A DNA stretch of 64,000 bases. Source: an uncultured Tolumonas sp. (GTDB lineage: Bacteria > Pseudomonadota > Gammaproteobacteria > Enterobacterales > Aeromonadaceae). The notes under the pieces were generated by a model. The model did no database searches. It was given only the letters and a program-made list of their open reading frames with translations, and was not told the origin of the DNA. Positions 17,896 through 27,780 of the stretch are shown here, one piece after another. Positions within the stretch are counted from its first letter, which is position 1. The number at the start of each line of letters is the position of its first letter. The stretch covers positions 1,022,001 through 1,086,000 of the forward strand of contig NZ_OY781378.1 in the NCBI RefSeq assembly GCF_963676665.1. Reading direction: 5' to 3'. A program made the position numbers and the translations under genes.

Positions 17896-18552
17896 ATGTC
17901 TGAGCGATGCACCGGATTTACAGTTGTTCTGGAACAACCTGATTTTTTTGTTGTGAACAAAGAGGCAGGTATTGATATGCACGATGATGCCGGTGTGCCT
18001 GGCTTAGTGTCTCGTGTATCGGCCTTTTGGGGGCAAAATGTTTATCCGGTGCATCGTTTGGATAAAGTGACGTCTGGATTGGTGTTATTGGCGAAAAATA
18101 AAGACGCGACTTCGGTGCTTAGTCAGGCGTTTGCGGATCGATGTGTAAAGAAAACCTATTTAGCTATCAGCGACCGATCGCCGAAAAAGAAACAGGGGTG
18201 GGTAAAGGGAGATATGGCTAAAGGAAGAAATGGTAGTTGGAAATTATTGCATTCGTCTGACAACCCGGCGATCACTTATTTTCAGAGTGTTTCTTTGGCT
18301 ATTCCTCATCATCGTTTATATATCGTTTCTCCGCACACAGGAAAAACTCACCAAATTCGAGTCGCATTAAAGAGCATTAGTGCGCCGATTTTGGGTGATG
18401 AGCGTTATGGCGGTACGGTAGCAGATCGAACCTATTTACATGCATGGCGACTGCAATTTAGTTATGCCGGAGCAGAATATAGCGTAGAAGTAGCGCCCGA
18501 GTGGGGTGAAAAAATAGACGATAAGCTGGATTTGCAAAATTTTATCCCTTAA
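17896..18552 (+). CDS. RluA family RNA pseudouridine synthase
   Basis: A 218-residue enzyme with only the catalytic domain of the RluA family and no S4 domain. The active-site motif is HRLDKVTSGL with Asp56; later motifs KTYLA and HTGKTHQIRVAL are intact. It resembles the small TIGR01621-type pseudouridine synthases of Vibrio and Aeromonas; the RNA target is not known. It is a single gene. The following 18553-18900 interval (about 350 bp) contains a short perfect palindrome ACAAAC-TG-GTTTGT (18622-18635) but no gene I can support. Confidence 0.88.
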   Translation: MSERCTGFTVVLEQPDFFVVNKEAGIDMHDDAGVPGLVSRVSAFWGQNVYPVHRLDKVTSGLVLLAKNKDATSVLSQAFADRCVKKTYLAISDRSPKKKQGWVKGDMAKGRNGSWKLLHSSDNPAITYFQSVSLAIPHHRLYIVSPHTGKTHQIRVALKSISAPILGDERYGGTVADRTYLHAWRLQFSYAGAEYSVEVAPEWGEKIDDKLDLQNFIP

Positions 18553-18900
18553 AAACACTTTTTTTGCTATCTTATCTTCTTGAAGTGAGTGCTTTTGAAG
18601 TCTTTCCAGTTGTTTGTGCTGACAAACTGGTTTGTGGTGATTTTTACTTCTGGGTATTGAAGCAAACTATCGAAACAACGGCCGCATTTGTCGTGAAAAT
18701 CTTGATTTTCGACTGTCCGCACCAAAATGGTGTTCATGGATGGTGCTGCAAGGGAATGTTGTTCATTAAACCGCCAGAACAGAGGGGTTTTCTGCTTTGC
18801 AATGTGGCCTGATAGTTGCTTTTATTGATTACAGGTGCTGACTAGCAGGGTCTGCACTAATCAAATAATGCTATTCACTCAACCTCGCAGGGAAGAAAGT

Positions 18901-19929
18901 ATGTCAAAACTAAAATATTTAACCGGTGTTGCATCAGCTGTAGCTTTATTGATCGTAGGAAATGCACAGGCTGCTTCAGGTGACACTCTGGCCAATGTTA
19001 AGAAAAAAGGCTATGTACAGTGTGGCGTGAATGATGGTTTGCCTGGTTTTTCCAGCCCTAACGCAAAAGGTGTTTGGGAAGGTATGGACGTTGATGTTTG
19101 CCGTGCCGTAGCTGCTGCTGTTTTTGCTGATGCAAGCAAAGTGAAATATATCCCGCTGGGTGGTAAAGAGCGCTTTACTGCACTGCAGTCTGGCGAAGTA
19201 GATATTCTGTCTCGTAACACAACCTGGACTATGACTCGTGACGCGACTCTGGGTCTGAAATCAACTGCGACCACCTATTACGATGGCCAGGGTTTCATGG
19301 TTAACAAATCTCTGGGTGTGAAAAGCGCTAAAGAATTAGATGGTGCAACCATTTGTACAGAAGGTGGTACTACCACTGAAATGAACATGGCTGATTATTT
19401 CCATGCTAATAACATGAAATACACACCAGTTGTATTCGACAACTCTGATCAAACTGTAAAAGGTTTTGAGTCTGGTCGTTGTGACGTACTGACCTCTGAC
19501 AAATCACAGCTGTTCGCTGTACGTGTAAAATTGGCTAAACCTGATTCTGTTGATGTATTACCAGAAATCATTTCTAAAGAGCCTTTAGGCCCAATGGTTC
19601 GTCAAGGCGATGAGGCATGGGAACTGCTGGTTAAATGGTCTGTTTTCGCCATGATCAATGCGGAAGAATTGGGTGTTAACAGCAAAAACGTTGATGCCAT
19701 GAAAACTTCTGGCAGCCCAGACGTTAAACGTCTGCTGGGTTTAGACGCTCCGGATGGAACCACCTTGGGTGCGGTTAAAGACTGGGGCTATCAGATCGTG
19801 AAACAAGTAGGTAACTACGCAGAAGTTTTCGATCGTAACGTAGGTAAAGATTCACCACTGAAAATTGTTCGCACAGAAAACAATCTGTGGAGCAAAGGTG
19901 GTTTCCTGTACGCGCCACCAGTACGTTAA
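18901..19929 (+). CDS. aapJ: General L-amino acid ABC transporter, periplasmic binding protein
   Basis: A 342-residue binding protein of the AapJ/BztA type. The signal peptide ends at NAQA/ASGDTL (about residue 23). Type II periplasmic binding fold: KKGYVQCGVNDGLPGFS at the start, GKERFTALQSGEVDILSRNTTWT in lobe one, GTTTEMNMADYF and FESGRCDVLTSDKSQL for ligand contacts. It binds polar and other L-amino acids and delivers them to AapQM. I start at ATG 18901, after GGAAGAAAG, not at the upstream in-frame TTG. Confidence 0.95.
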   Translation: MSKLKYLTGVASAVALLIVGNAQAASGDTLANVKKKGYVQCGVNDGLPGFSSPNAKGVWEGMDVDVCRAVAAAVFADASKVKYIPLGGKERFTALQSGEVDILSRNTTWTMTRDATLGLKSTATTYYDGQGFMVNKSLGVKSAKELDGATICTEGGTTTEMNMADYFHANNMKYTPVVFDNSDQTVKGFESGRCDVLTSDKSQLFAVRVKLAKPDSVDVLPEIISKEPLGPMVRQGDEAWELLVKWSVFAMINAEELGVNSKNVDAMKTSGSPDVKRLLGLDAPDGTTLGAVKDWGYQIVKQVGNYAEVFDRNVGKDSPLKIVRTENNLWSKGGFLYAPPVR

Positions 19930-19939
19930 TAGCATCAGG

Positions 19940-19964
19940 AATGGGCGGGTTTTCACCGCCCATT
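19940..19964 (+). terminator. Hairpin between aapJ and aapQ
   Basis: AATGGGCGG and CCGCCCATT form 9-bp arms around GTTTTCA, 10 bp after the aapJ stop. There is no T-run, so it is more likely an mRNA-stabilising or attenuating hairpin that keeps the binding protein in excess over the permeases. Confidence 0.6.
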
Positions 19965-19998
19965 TAAGTTCAGCGTTTTACTGGAGTTAAAATTTAGC

Positions 19999-21192
19999 AT
20001 GCCAGCTGAAAACTCAAAAAATCAAAATAATGTAGTAGCTACGCGCTGGATTTATGATCCTAAAGTTCGTGGGATTATTTTCCAGACATTAGCTGTTGCA
20101 TGTGTTGCATGGATGTTGTTCTATTTTATTAGCAACGCTTTGCACAATATGGAAAGCCGCGGTATTGCGACGGGTTTTGCATTCCTTCATAACCGAGCCA
20201 GTTTTGGGATCGTTCAGACGTTAATTTCTTATTCTGAAGACGATACTTACGGGCGAGCCTTTATCATCGGGTTGCTGAATACACTGTTAGTGTCAGTGAT
20301 CGGGATTATTCTGGCCACCTTGCTTGGTTTTATCGTCGGTATTGCGCGGTTATCTAAGAACTGGTTATTAAGTCGTGCTGCGGCTGTTTATATCGAAACC
20401 TTCCGCAATATTCCTTTGTTGTTACAGATTTTTTTCTGGTATTTCTGCGTACTGCGCAACTTACCTGCACCTCGACAAAGTATGTCGTTAGGTGATGCAT
20501 TTTTCCTGAATGTCCGTGGATTATCGATCCCGGCCCCGGTTTTGGAACCTGGTTTCTCATTCGTCTTCGGTGCTTTTATCGTTGCGATTATCGCTGTCGT
20601 TGTGCTCCGTAAATGGGCGAAGAAACGTCAATATCTGACAGGCCAAATATTCCCGGTATTTTATAGTGCACTAGGTTTGTTAATCGGTTTGCCATTATTA
20701 GCATTCCTGTTCAGCGGTATGCCTTTGCATTGGGACATGCCTGCATTAAAAGGCTTCAATTTCCGTGGTGGTTTTACCATTATTCCGGAATTGTTTTCGC
20801 TGGCAGTTGCGCTGACCATTTTCACTGCTGCGTCAATTGCTGAAATTGTTCGCTCCGGGATCATGTCGGTATCCAAAGGGCAAGTCGAAGCGGCAAGCGC
20901 CCTTGGTTTGCGCAGTGGGTTGACTTTACGGTTTGTGATCATCCCGCAGGCTATGCGTGTGATTATTCCGCCACTCACCAGCCAGTTCCTTAACTTGGTG
21001 AAAAACTCCTCTCTGGCGACTGCAGTAGGGTATCCGGATCTGGTTTCAGTCTTCATGGGAAGTACATTGAACCAAACTGGTCAGGCAGTGGAAATCATTG
21101 CAATGACAATGGCCGTATATCTGACGATCAGTCTGGTTACCTCTGCTTTGATGAATGTGTACAACGCGAAGAACGCGTTAGTGGAGCGTTAA
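19999..21192 (+). CDS. aapQ: General L-amino acid ABC transporter permease AapQ
   Basis: A 397-residue inner membrane permease of the HisM family with about eight membrane helices. The EAA-loop contact with the ATPase is seen in QVEAASALGLRSGLTLRFVIIPQAMR near residue 300, with the HisMQ-type motif ETFRNIPLLLQIFFWYF near 132. It is longer than HisQ because of an extra periplasmic/membrane insertion (about 155-260), which is typical of AapQ/BztB. It pairs with AapM. Confidence 0.94.
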   Translation: MPAENSKNQNNVVATRWIYDPKVRGIIFQTLAVACVAWMLFYFISNALHNMESRGIATGFAFLHNRASFGIVQTLISYSEDDTYGRAFIIGLLNTLLVSVIGIILATLLGFIVGIARLSKNWLLSRAAAVYIETFRNIPLLLQIFFWYFCVLRNLPAPRQSMSLGDAFFLNVRGLSIPAPVLEPGFSFVFGAFIVAIIAVVVLRKWAKKRQYLTGQIFPVFYSALGLLIGLPLLAFLFSGMPLHWDMPALKGFNFRGGFTIIPELFSLAVALTIFTAASIAEIVRSGIMSVSKGQVEAASALGLRSGLTLRFVIIPQAMRVIIPPLTSQFLNLVKNSSLATAVGYPDLVSVFMGSTLNQTGQAVEIIAMTMAVYLTISLVTSALMNVYNAKNALVER

Positions 21193-21193
21193 T

Positions 21194-22291
21194 ATGGTTG
21201 TATATCGCGAACAGCCCAGTTTGCCATCACCAGCTGGACAAAGTAGTTTTGCTGCATGGTTACGTAAAAATCTGTTTTCCTCGTGGTTAAACAGTATTGT
21301 TTCGCTAACGTTACTTTATATTCTGATCCCGCAACTCTGGCATTTGATCCATTGGGCATTTATTTCTGCTGATTGGTTTGGAGCGAGCCGTGATCAATGC
21401 GTATCTGGTGGTGCGTGCTGGGTGTTTATCACCAACCGCCTGAACTTGTTCATTTACGGTTTTTATCCGGAAAGTGAACACTGGCGTGTGAATTGGGTTT
21501 ATGCGCTGACTGCCTTGCAGGTCGCTGCGCTGTTGTACCCTAAGACACCACATAAAACGATTTTGACGGGCATTTTCTTCATTGTTTATCCGTTTGTGGT
21601 GTTTTACCTGCTTTACGGCGGTGCGTTTGGCCTTGAAGTAGTAGAAACTCATAAATGGGGCGGCTTAATGCTAACCTTGTTGCTGGGTATTGTAGGCACA
21701 TTAGCTGCGTTACCTATTGGGATCGTGTTGGCATTAGGGCGTCGTTCAGAGATGCCAATGATCCGCGCGCTGTCGATTGTATTTATCGAGTTCTGGCGTG
21801 CCGTACCACTGATTACCGTGTTGTTTATGGCGTCAGTGATGTTACCCCTGTTCCTTTCTGGTGAAGTGAACATGGATAAACTGCTGCGCGCCATGATTGG
21901 TATCATCCTGTTTGAATCAGCTTATGTCGCTGAGGTTATCCGCGGTGGTTTGCAAGCCATTCCGAAAGGGCAGTATGAGGCAGCTAAAGCATTAGGTTTG
22001 AGTTATTGGAAATCAATGGGTTTGATCATTATGCCGCAGGCACTTAAGATCACCATCCCATCACTGGTAAACACCTTCATTGAGCTGTTTAAAGATACCA
22101 GTCTGGTTACTATTATCGGGTTATTTGATTTGCTGGCAGTTGCGAAAGCCGGGTTGTCTGATCCTGCGTGGTTAGGTTATTCCACTGAAGCATATGCTTT
22201 TATTGCGTTAGTATTTTGGGTTTTCTGTTTTGGTATGTCTCGTTACTCTATGTATCTAGAGAATTTGTTACATACAGGTCATAAGCGCTGA
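21194..22291 (+). CDS. aapM: General L-amino acid ABC transporter permease AapM
   Basis: A 365-residue partner permease starting 1 bp after aapQ ends. It has about eight membrane helices, the motif [17 protein letters not shown] and the EAA loop [27 protein letters not shown] near residue 260. The N-terminal extension (about 1-130), with several helices before the conserved permease core, is the AapM/BztC hallmark. Confidence 0.94.
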   Translation: MVVYREQPSLPSPAGQSSFAAWLRKNLFSSWLNSIVSLTLLYILIPQLWHLIHWAFISADWFGASRDQCVSGGACWVFITNRLNLFIYGFYPESEHWRVNWVYALTALQVAALLYPKTPHKTILTGIFFIVYPFVVFYLLYGGAFGLEVVETHKWGGLMLTLLLGIVGTLAALPIGIVLALGRRSEMPMIRALSIVFIEFWRAVPLITVLFMASVMLPLFLSGEVNMDKLLRAMIGIILFESAYVAEVIRGGLQAIPKGQYEAAKALGLSYWKSMGLIIMPQALKITIPSLVNTFIELFKDTSLVTIIGLFDLLAVAKAGLSDPAWLGYSTEAYAFIALVFWVFCFGMSRYSMYLENLLHTGHKR

Positions 22292-22301
22292 GGACATATT
22301 G

Positions 22302-23054
22302 ATGAATATCGGTAAAAATGAAATCGTTGTTGAACTGAATGATGTCAACAAGTGGTATGGCGAATTCCATGTTCTCAAGAACGTTTGCTTGCGTGTGAAA
22401 AAAGGTGAAAAAATTGTTGTTTGCGGACCATCAGGCTCCGGTAAATCAACCATGATCCGTTGCATTAACCGTCTGGAAGAACACCAGCAAGGCGACATCA
22501 TTGTTAAAGGCACGCCGTTAACCAATGATCTGAAAAACATTGAACATGTGCGTCGTGAAGTGGGTATGGTGTTCCAGCACTTTAACCTGTTCCCGCATCT
22601 GACAGTGTTAGAAAACTGCTGTCTGGCACCAATGTGGGTGCGTAAAATTCCACGTAAAGAAGCTGAAGCTGCTGCCATGAAATATCTGGAGCGTGTGCGC
22701 ATTCCTGATCAGGCGCTGAAATACCCTGGTCAGCTTTCTGGTGGTCAACAGCAACGTGTGGCGATTGCCCGCAGCTTGTGTATGAACCCGGAAATTATGC
22801 TGTTCGACGAACCAACCTCGGCACTCGATCCAGAAATGGTGAGTGAAGTGTTGGATGTAATGATTGAACTGGCAAAAGATGGTATGACCATGTTGTGTGT
22901 AACACACGAAATGGGTTTTGCCCGTAAAGTGGCTGACCGTGTTATCTTCATGGATAAAGGTCAGATCGTTGAAGAGAATACACCTGAAGAGTTCTTTAAC
23001 AATCCGCAATCTGACCGTGGTCGTTTGTTCCTGAGTCAGATCTTGCAGCATTAA
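22302..23054 (+). CDS. aapP: General L-amino acid ABC transporter ATPase AapP
   Basis: A 250-residue ABC ATPase. Walker A is GPSGSGKST (42-50), the Q-loop is in [10 protein letters not shown], the signature is LSGGQQQR, Walker B is [14 protein letters not shown] and the switch His is in CVTHEMGFA. It powers uptake with AapJQM. ATG at 22302 follows GAGGAC and is preferred over the TTG at 22299. The aapJQMP order matches the canonical rhizobial operon. Confidence 0.95.
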   Translation: MNIGKNEIVVELNDVNKWYGEFHVLKNVCLRVKKGEKIVVCGPSGSGKSTMIRCINRLEEHQQGDIIVKGTPLTNDLKNIEHVRREVGMVFQHFNLFPHLTVLENCCLAPMWVRKIPRKEAEAAAMKYLERVRIPDQALKYPGQLSGGQQQRVAIARSLCMNPEIMLFDEPTSALDPEMVSEVLDVMIELAKDGMTMLCVTHEMGFARKVADRVIFMDKGQIVEENTPEEFFNNPQSDRGRLFLSQILQH

Positions 23055-23072
23055 TCAGCGTAGATTAAATGA

Positions 23073-23101
23073 AAAGCCGCTCAATCGAGCGGCTTTATTT
23101 T
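23073..23101. terminator. Bidirectional terminator of aapP and the glucosidase operon
   Basis: AAAGCCGCTC and GAGCGGCTTT pair perfectly around AATC (23073-23096), with T-rich sequence on the plus side and A-rich on the other. Confidence 0.88.
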
Positions 23102-23129
23102 TACTGCTAACTTTATTATTACTACAGAA

Positions 23130-24806
23130 TTAACTTACCCAATAAACCCGGATTTCGTAAGGTTGTAATAACAAGCGATTTACGGCGGTGTGCGGGAACA
23201 CTGCGTAGTTATTCAGCCACAGATGATCATGATAGAGCTTAAATTCCTCATGATGATATAGCGCTTCGTGATCACTCATGTTGCAGATGATAACCACTTT
23301 CTGCGAATTCAATGTCCGTGTATATGCATAGATTTGCGGATCATCGGCCATTAATAGCTCATAGTTACCGTATACCAGCGCGGATTCTGCTTTACGCAGA
23401 CGGATCATCTGGCGATAAAAATTAAGCACTGAATCTGGCTGGGCTTCCTGTTGCTGCACGTTGATCGTGATGTAGTTAGGGTTTACTTTCAGCCATGGTT
23501 TTGTTGTGCTGAAACCGGCATTGGCGGTGGCATTCCACTGCATCGGGGTACGTGCGTTATCGCGAGAGGTCAGCGATAACCAGCCCAAAATGGCTTCATC
23601 GGTCATGCCTTCTTTTTTCATGCTGTGATAACGGTTTTTTGACCAGACATCATCAAAATCTTCAATGGATGAGAATTTGGTATTCGTCATCCCGATTTCT
23701 TGCCCCTGATAAATAAAAGGGGTACCTTGCATCAGGAAATACATGGCCGCTATCGCTGTTGCACTTTCCCGCCAGTAGCGATCGGTATTACCCCATTTAG
23801 AGATAACGCGTGGAATGTCGTGGTTCTCGACATACAGCGCATTCCAGCCTTTCCCGTGTAATTCTTCTTGCCAGCGGGTGAAGATTTTCTTCAGTTCACA
23901 CAGGTTTAGCGGGCTGGTTGGATCGCCTTCCCATAATTTCACATGTTCAAACTGGAATATCATATTTAAGCGATTGTGACGTTCCGCAACCCATTCATCC
24001 GATTGGAGTGCTGAGACACCGTTCGCTTCACCCACGGTCATGATGTCGTAATGTGCGAAGGTGTTTTTGCACATATCGTCGAGATAATCGAGTACACCAT
24101 CCGCATTGAGATGTTTATCGAAAGAGGGCACATATTCCAGACCATCCGGGTTGGGCATATCGGTCAGGCCATCTTCTTTTTTCATATGGCTGATGGCATC
24201 AATACGGAAACCATCAATGCCTTTGTTCAGCCACCAATGCATCATGTCATACACGGCTTTACGCACATCCATGTTGTCCCAGTTCAGATCGGGCTGGCGG
24301 CTGGAGAACAAATGCATGAAATATTGATCAGTTAATTCATCTTTTTTCCAGGCTGAACCTTTAAAGATGCTTTCCCAGTTATTCGGTTCTTTGCCATCTT
24401 TTCCATCACGCCAGATATACCAATCGCGTTTGGGATTATCTTTCGAGGAGCGAGACTCCAGAAACCAGGGGTGATCATCACTGGTGTGGTTTACCACCAA
24501 ATCAAGGATCAAGCGCATGCCACGGCTATGTACTTCACTGAGCAGGCGATCAAAGTCGGCCATGGTGCCGAATTCATCCATGATGTCCTGATAGTCGCTG
24601 ATATCGTAACCATTATCATCGTTCGGTGATTTGTACATCGGACAAATCCAGATGACATCAATGCCTAGGTTTTTCAGGTAATCCAGCTTGCTGGTGATGC
24701 CATTCAGATCACCGATGCCATCGCCGTTGGAATCCATAAAACTGCGCGGGTAGATCTGATAAGCAACAGCTTCTTTCCACCAGCGTTGCGTAACTTGTTT
24801 GCTCAT
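23130..24806 (-). CDS. GH13 alpha-glucosidase, probably alpha-1,4-active
   Basis: A 558-residue cytoplasmic GH13 enzyme of the oligo-1,6-glucosidase/alpha-glucosidase subfamily. Catalytic residues are intact: nucleophile Asp203 (GFRIDAISH), acid/base Glu260 (TVGEANG) and Asp330 (VENHD). The residue after the nucleophile is Ala204; in this subfamily Val there favours alpha-1,6 and Ala or Thr favours alpha-1,4 or broader specificity, so I infer maltose-like or sucrose-like substrates. It is the last gene of the ABC transporter operon, 37 bp after the second glucosidase gene. Confidence 0.9.
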   Translation of the reverse strand: MSKQVTQRWWKEAVAYQIYPRSFMDSNGDGIGDLNGITSKLDYLKNLGIDVIWICPMYKSPNDDNGYDISDYQDIMDEFGTMADFDRLLSEVHSRGMRLILDLVVNHTSDDHPWFLESRSSKDNPKRDWYIWRDGKDGKEPNNWESIFKGSAWKKDELTDQYFMHLFSSRQPDLNWDNMDVRKAVYDMMHWWLNKGIDGFRIDAISHMKKEDGLTDMPNPDGLEYVPSFDKHLNADGVLDYLDDMCKNTFAHYDIMTVGEANGVSALQSDEWVAERHNRLNMIFQFEHVKLWEGDPTSPLNLCELKKIFTRWQEELHGKGWNALYVENHDIPRVISKWGNTDRYWRESATAIAAMYFLMQGTPFIYQGQEIGMTNTKFSSIEDFDDVWSKNRYHSMKKEGMTDEAILGWLSLTSRDNARTPMQWNATANAGFSTTKPWLKVNPNYITINVQQQEAQPDSVLNFYRQMIRLRKAESALVYGNYELLMADDPQIYAYTRTLNSQKVVIICNMSDHEALYHHEEFKLYHDHLWLNNYAVFPHTAVNRLLLQPYEIRVYWVS

Positions 24807-24823
24807 AACATTAATCCCTAGTT

Positions 24824-24849
24824 GCCAAATTCATGCGCCAAATTCATGC
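24824..24849. repeat. 13-bp exact tandem repeat across a stop codon
   Basis: GCCAAATTCATGC occurs twice head to tail (24824-24836 and 24837-24849). The second copy covers the last codons and stop of the upstream GH13 gene. Confidence 0.8.
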
Positions 24850-26511
24850 CATTGGTTGCTTATAAGCAACAGCAAAAGATTCATAAGGTTGTAGGGTGAT
24901 CTCATCAGCCAGGCTGTGGTGTGACTGATAGTTACTGATCAGGCTTTGGCCTTTGATGTACTGAACTTCAGCAGGTAACGATAAAGTGATTTTTTTCGCG
25001 CTGAAGTTATTGATCACGACGATGCGGTCATCATCTTGCGCCCGTAAATAAGCAAAGACGTCAGGATGATCTTCCAGCAACGGGATATATTGCCCGTAGG
25101 TCATGATCGGCTGTTCTTTGCGTAGTTTGATCAGTTTCTGGTAGTGGAAGAAGACAGAATCGGGTTCATTCAATGCGGCTTGCACATTGATTTCGGTGTA
25201 ATTCGGGTTAATTTTCAGCCATGGTTTGGCGGTGCTGAAACCGGCATTGATTTCATTGTTCCACTGCATCGGCGTGCGGGCATTATCGCGACCGTTTGCG
25301 TAGATCCCTTCCATCATTTTTTCATGGGGTACGCCAGCCGCAGTACGTTCGTAATACAGATTCAGCGATTCGATATCCTGATAATCATCAATCGAATTGA
25401 AGCGCACGTTAGTCATGCCGATCTCTTCACCTTGATAAACGTAAGGCGTGCCTTTGAGGAAGTGCAGGGCGGTTGCCAGCATCTTGGCCGATTCCACGCG
25501 GAATTCACCGGTATCACCGTATTTAGACACCGCGCGTGGCAAGTCGTGGTTATCCCAGAACAGGGAGTTCCAGCCATTATCTGCCAGCTCGGTTTGCCAT
25601 TTGGTGAAGACTTTTTTCAGTTTGATCAGATCGAAGGCTTGTGGTTCCCATTTCCCATGCTGCGGATGCCAGCCGATGGTGATGTGTTCAAACTGGAATA
25701 CCATCGACAGTTCATTACGTGCCGGATCAGAATACAGTTTGGCGATCTCAGGTGTGGCGCTCCACGCTTCACCGACGGTTAGGGCATCACGATGTCCGAA
25801 GGTGGCTTTATTCATTTCCTGCAGTAATGGATGCAATCGGGCACCATTCGCCATAACTTTTTGATCGATCTCTTTACCGATCAGATCGATAACATCCATG
25901 CGGAAGCCACCGATGCCTTTATCCAGCCACCAGTTCATCATGTTGTGCACTTCGGCCTGCACTTTGGGGTTTTCCCAGTTCAGATCGGGCTGGCGTTTGG
26001 AAAATTGGTGGAAATAATACTCGCCAGTGGTGGTATCAAACTCCCAGCCGCTGCCACCGAAGTAGGAGTGAAAATCGTTGGGGGCAGAGCCGTCAGCTTG
26101 TGGCTGGCGCCAGATGTAATAATCCCGGTAGGGGTTATCTTTGGATTTTTTGGCTTCAACAAACCATGGATGTTCATCAGAGGTATGGTTAACTACTAAA
26201 TCCATCACGATCTGGATATCGCGTTGTTTCGCTTCCGCGATCAGATTTTCCATCTCGGCCAGTGTGCCGAATTCGGCTGCGATATCCTGATAATCCGAGA
26301 TGTCGTAACCGTTGTCATCCATCGGCGATTTATAAACGGGGGACAACCAGATGATGTTGATGCCCAGTTGCTGCAAATAATCGAGTTTGCTGATAATGCC
26401 GGCGATATCACCGATACCATCATTATTGGCATCGCAGAAGCTGCGTGGGTAAATTTGATACACCACTGCGTTATGCCACCATTTTTTAGCTAATACTTTA
26501 CTGTCCATCAT
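24844..26511 (-). CDS. GH13 glucan/oligo-1,6-alpha-glucosidase
   Basis: A 555-residue GH13 enzyme, paralogous to the next gene in the operon. Catalytic residues: Asp206 (GFRMDVIDL), Glu248 (TVGEAW) and Asp323 (WDNHD). Val207 after the nucleophile is the residue associated with alpha-1,6 specificity (isomaltose, isomaltulose, dextran fragments), like DexB. The calcium-site motif DANNDGIGDIAG is also present. It is cytoplasmic, with no signal peptide, so it acts on sugars imported by the ABC transporter upstream. Confidence 0.9.
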   Translation of the reverse strand: MMDSKVLAKKWWHNAVVYQIYPRSFCDANNDGIGDIAGIISKLDYLQQLGINIIWLSPVYKSPMDDNGYDISDYQDIAAEFGTLAEMENLIAEAKQRDIQIVMDLVVNHTSDEHPWFVEAKKSKDNPYRDYYIWRQPQADGSAPNDFHSYFGGSGWEFDTTTGEYYFHQFSKRQPDLNWENPKVQAEVHNMMNWWLDKGIGGFRMDVIDLIGKEIDQKVMANGARLHPLLQEMNKATFGHRDALTVGEAWSATPEIAKLYSDPARNELSMVFQFEHITIGWHPQHGKWEPQAFDLIKLKKVFTKWQTELADNGWNSLFWDNHDLPRAVSKYGDTGEFRVESAKMLATALHFLKGTPYVYQGEEIGMTNVRFNSIDDYQDIESLNLYYERTAAGVPHEKMMEGIYANGRDNARTPMQWNNEINAGFSTAKPWLKINPNYTEINVQAALNEPDSVFFHYQKLIKLRKEQPIMTYGQYIPLLEDHPDVFAYLRAQDDDRIVVINNFSAKKITLSLPAEVQYIKGQSLISNYQSHHSLADEITLQPYESFAVAYKQPMA

Positions 26512-26578
26512 GCACGGCCTGTTAATTTCGTAATGGAAACCGGAGACTGGCAGCCTGAACGACTGCCAGAGAAATTGA

Positions 26579-27694
26579 TTAATGTTTGTTTTGTGTCGAG
26601 CTCAGGCGTTGGAACGCGTTCCCGTCACCATCAAATAAGTAGCAATGTTCTACGGGTAACTGCACACCCACCGTTTGTCCGGCAGAAATGACCGAACGCT
26701 CTGCATTGCGCACCACCCATGGTTCGCTGGCATTGCCGTTGTCAAGATAGAGGTAGGTTTCGTTACCCATGTGCTCAACAAACATGACGTTGGCCTGATA
26801 TTGCGATTCCTGCACATTGCCCCACAGAATATGTTCTGGGCGGATGCCTAAATTGACGCTCTGACCTTCCGCATGGCGAGGTGTGCTGATCGGCAGCACT
26901 AATTGTTTGCCGTTATCCAGACGCACTACGCTTTCTGTCTCGCCAGCCTGAATCAGACTGGCGGGGATCAAATTCATTTTTGGGGAACCGATAAACTGCG
27001 CAACAAACTCATTGGCCGGGTGGTCATACAATTCCAGTGGTGTGCCGACTTGCTCAATGTTGCCTTTGTTCAGCACCACAATACGATCGGCCAGAGTCAT
27101 GGCTTCCACCTGATCGTGGGTAACATAGATGATAGTCGAGCCCAGACGTTTATGCAGATTCGCGATCTCCATGCGCATCTGAACGCGCAGGGCGGCATCC
27201 AAGTTCGACAGCGGTTCGTCAAACAGGAACAATTTTGGTTCGCGGGCAATGGCACGACCAATCGCAACACGTTGGCGCTGGCCACCGGAGAGATCTTTCG
27301 GGCGACGCTGCAACAACGGCTCTAATTGCAGAATACGCGCACTGTTTTGTACTTTCGCATCGATCTCTTCTTTTGATTTACCGGCCAGTTCCAGACCAAA
27401 CGCCATATTTTGATAAACGCTCATGTGCGGATAAAGGGCGTAGGACTGGAACACCATGCCGATGCCGCGCTCAGAAGGGGTGTCGTCGTTCACATAGGTG
27501 CCATCGATATACATGCTGCCAGCGGAGATATCTTCCAGACCGGCGATCATGCGCAGCAGGGTCGATTTACCGCAGCCAGACGGGCCAACAATCACGATGA
27601 ATTCACCGCTATTGACCTGCAGATCGAGTGATTTAATGACCTGTGCGTGTTCGCTGTAACGTTTGTTTAATTTCTCTAATCTTAAATGAGACAT
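26579..27694 (-). CDS. Sugar ABC transporter ATPase (MalK/UgpC type)
   Basis: A 371-residue CUT1-family ATPase. Walker A GPSGCGKST (37-45), Q-loop VFQSYALYPH, signature LSGGQRQR, Walker B LFLFDEPLSNLDAALR and switch His IYVTHDQVEA. The C-terminal TOBE/OB regulatory domain is about 235-365. It energises the two MalFG-like permeases encoded upstream. ATG at 27694 with AGGATG is preferred over an upstream in-frame extension of 15 codons. Confidence 0.93.
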   Translation of the reverse strand: MSHLRLEKLNKRYSEHAQVIKSLDLQVNSGEFIVIVGPSGCGKSTLLRMIAGLEDISAGSMYIDGTYVNDDTPSERGIGMVFQSYALYPHMSVYQNMAFGLELAGKSKEEIDAKVQNSARILQLEPLLQRRPKDLSGGQRQRVAIGRAIAREPKLFLFDEPLSNLDAALRVQMRMEIANLHKRLGSTIIYVTHDQVEAMTLADRIVVLNKGNIEQVGTPLELYDHPANEFVAQFIGSPKMNLIPASLIQAGETESVVRLDNGKQLVLPISTPRHAEGQSVNLGIRPEHILWGNVQESQYQANVMFVEHMGNETYLYLDNGNASEPWVVRNAERSVISAGQTVGVQLPVEHCYLFDGDGNAFQRLSSTQNKH

Positions 27695-27780
27695 GGCTTT
27701 ACATCCTGTACTGTGGGGCGTTCCCGTGGGGAACACCATTAATCACAAAAGTTCGTTCAGATAATCGGGCTGATGCGGTG

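Noticed and set aside
14009..18000. Possible integrative element with att sites at tRNA-Ser
   Set aside because: I looked for a second copy of the tRNA 3' end (TTCGAATCCC) downstream and saw none, and there is no integrase, so no element boundaries can be called.
18564..18812. Open frame of 82 codons between the pseudouridine synthase and aapJ
   Set aside because: No ribosome site, Cys/Phe-rich random-looking composition and no similarity to anything known; treated as non-coding.
22268..23051. Long minus-strand open frames over aapP
   Set aside because: They are antisense shadows of the codon-biased aapP gene, with low-complexity His/Thr/Arg-rich translations and no start signals.
25144..26493. 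Several plus-strand frames over the GH13 genes, up to 212 codons
   Set aside because: Antisense to two intact glycosidases with conserved catalytic motifs; no ribosome sites.
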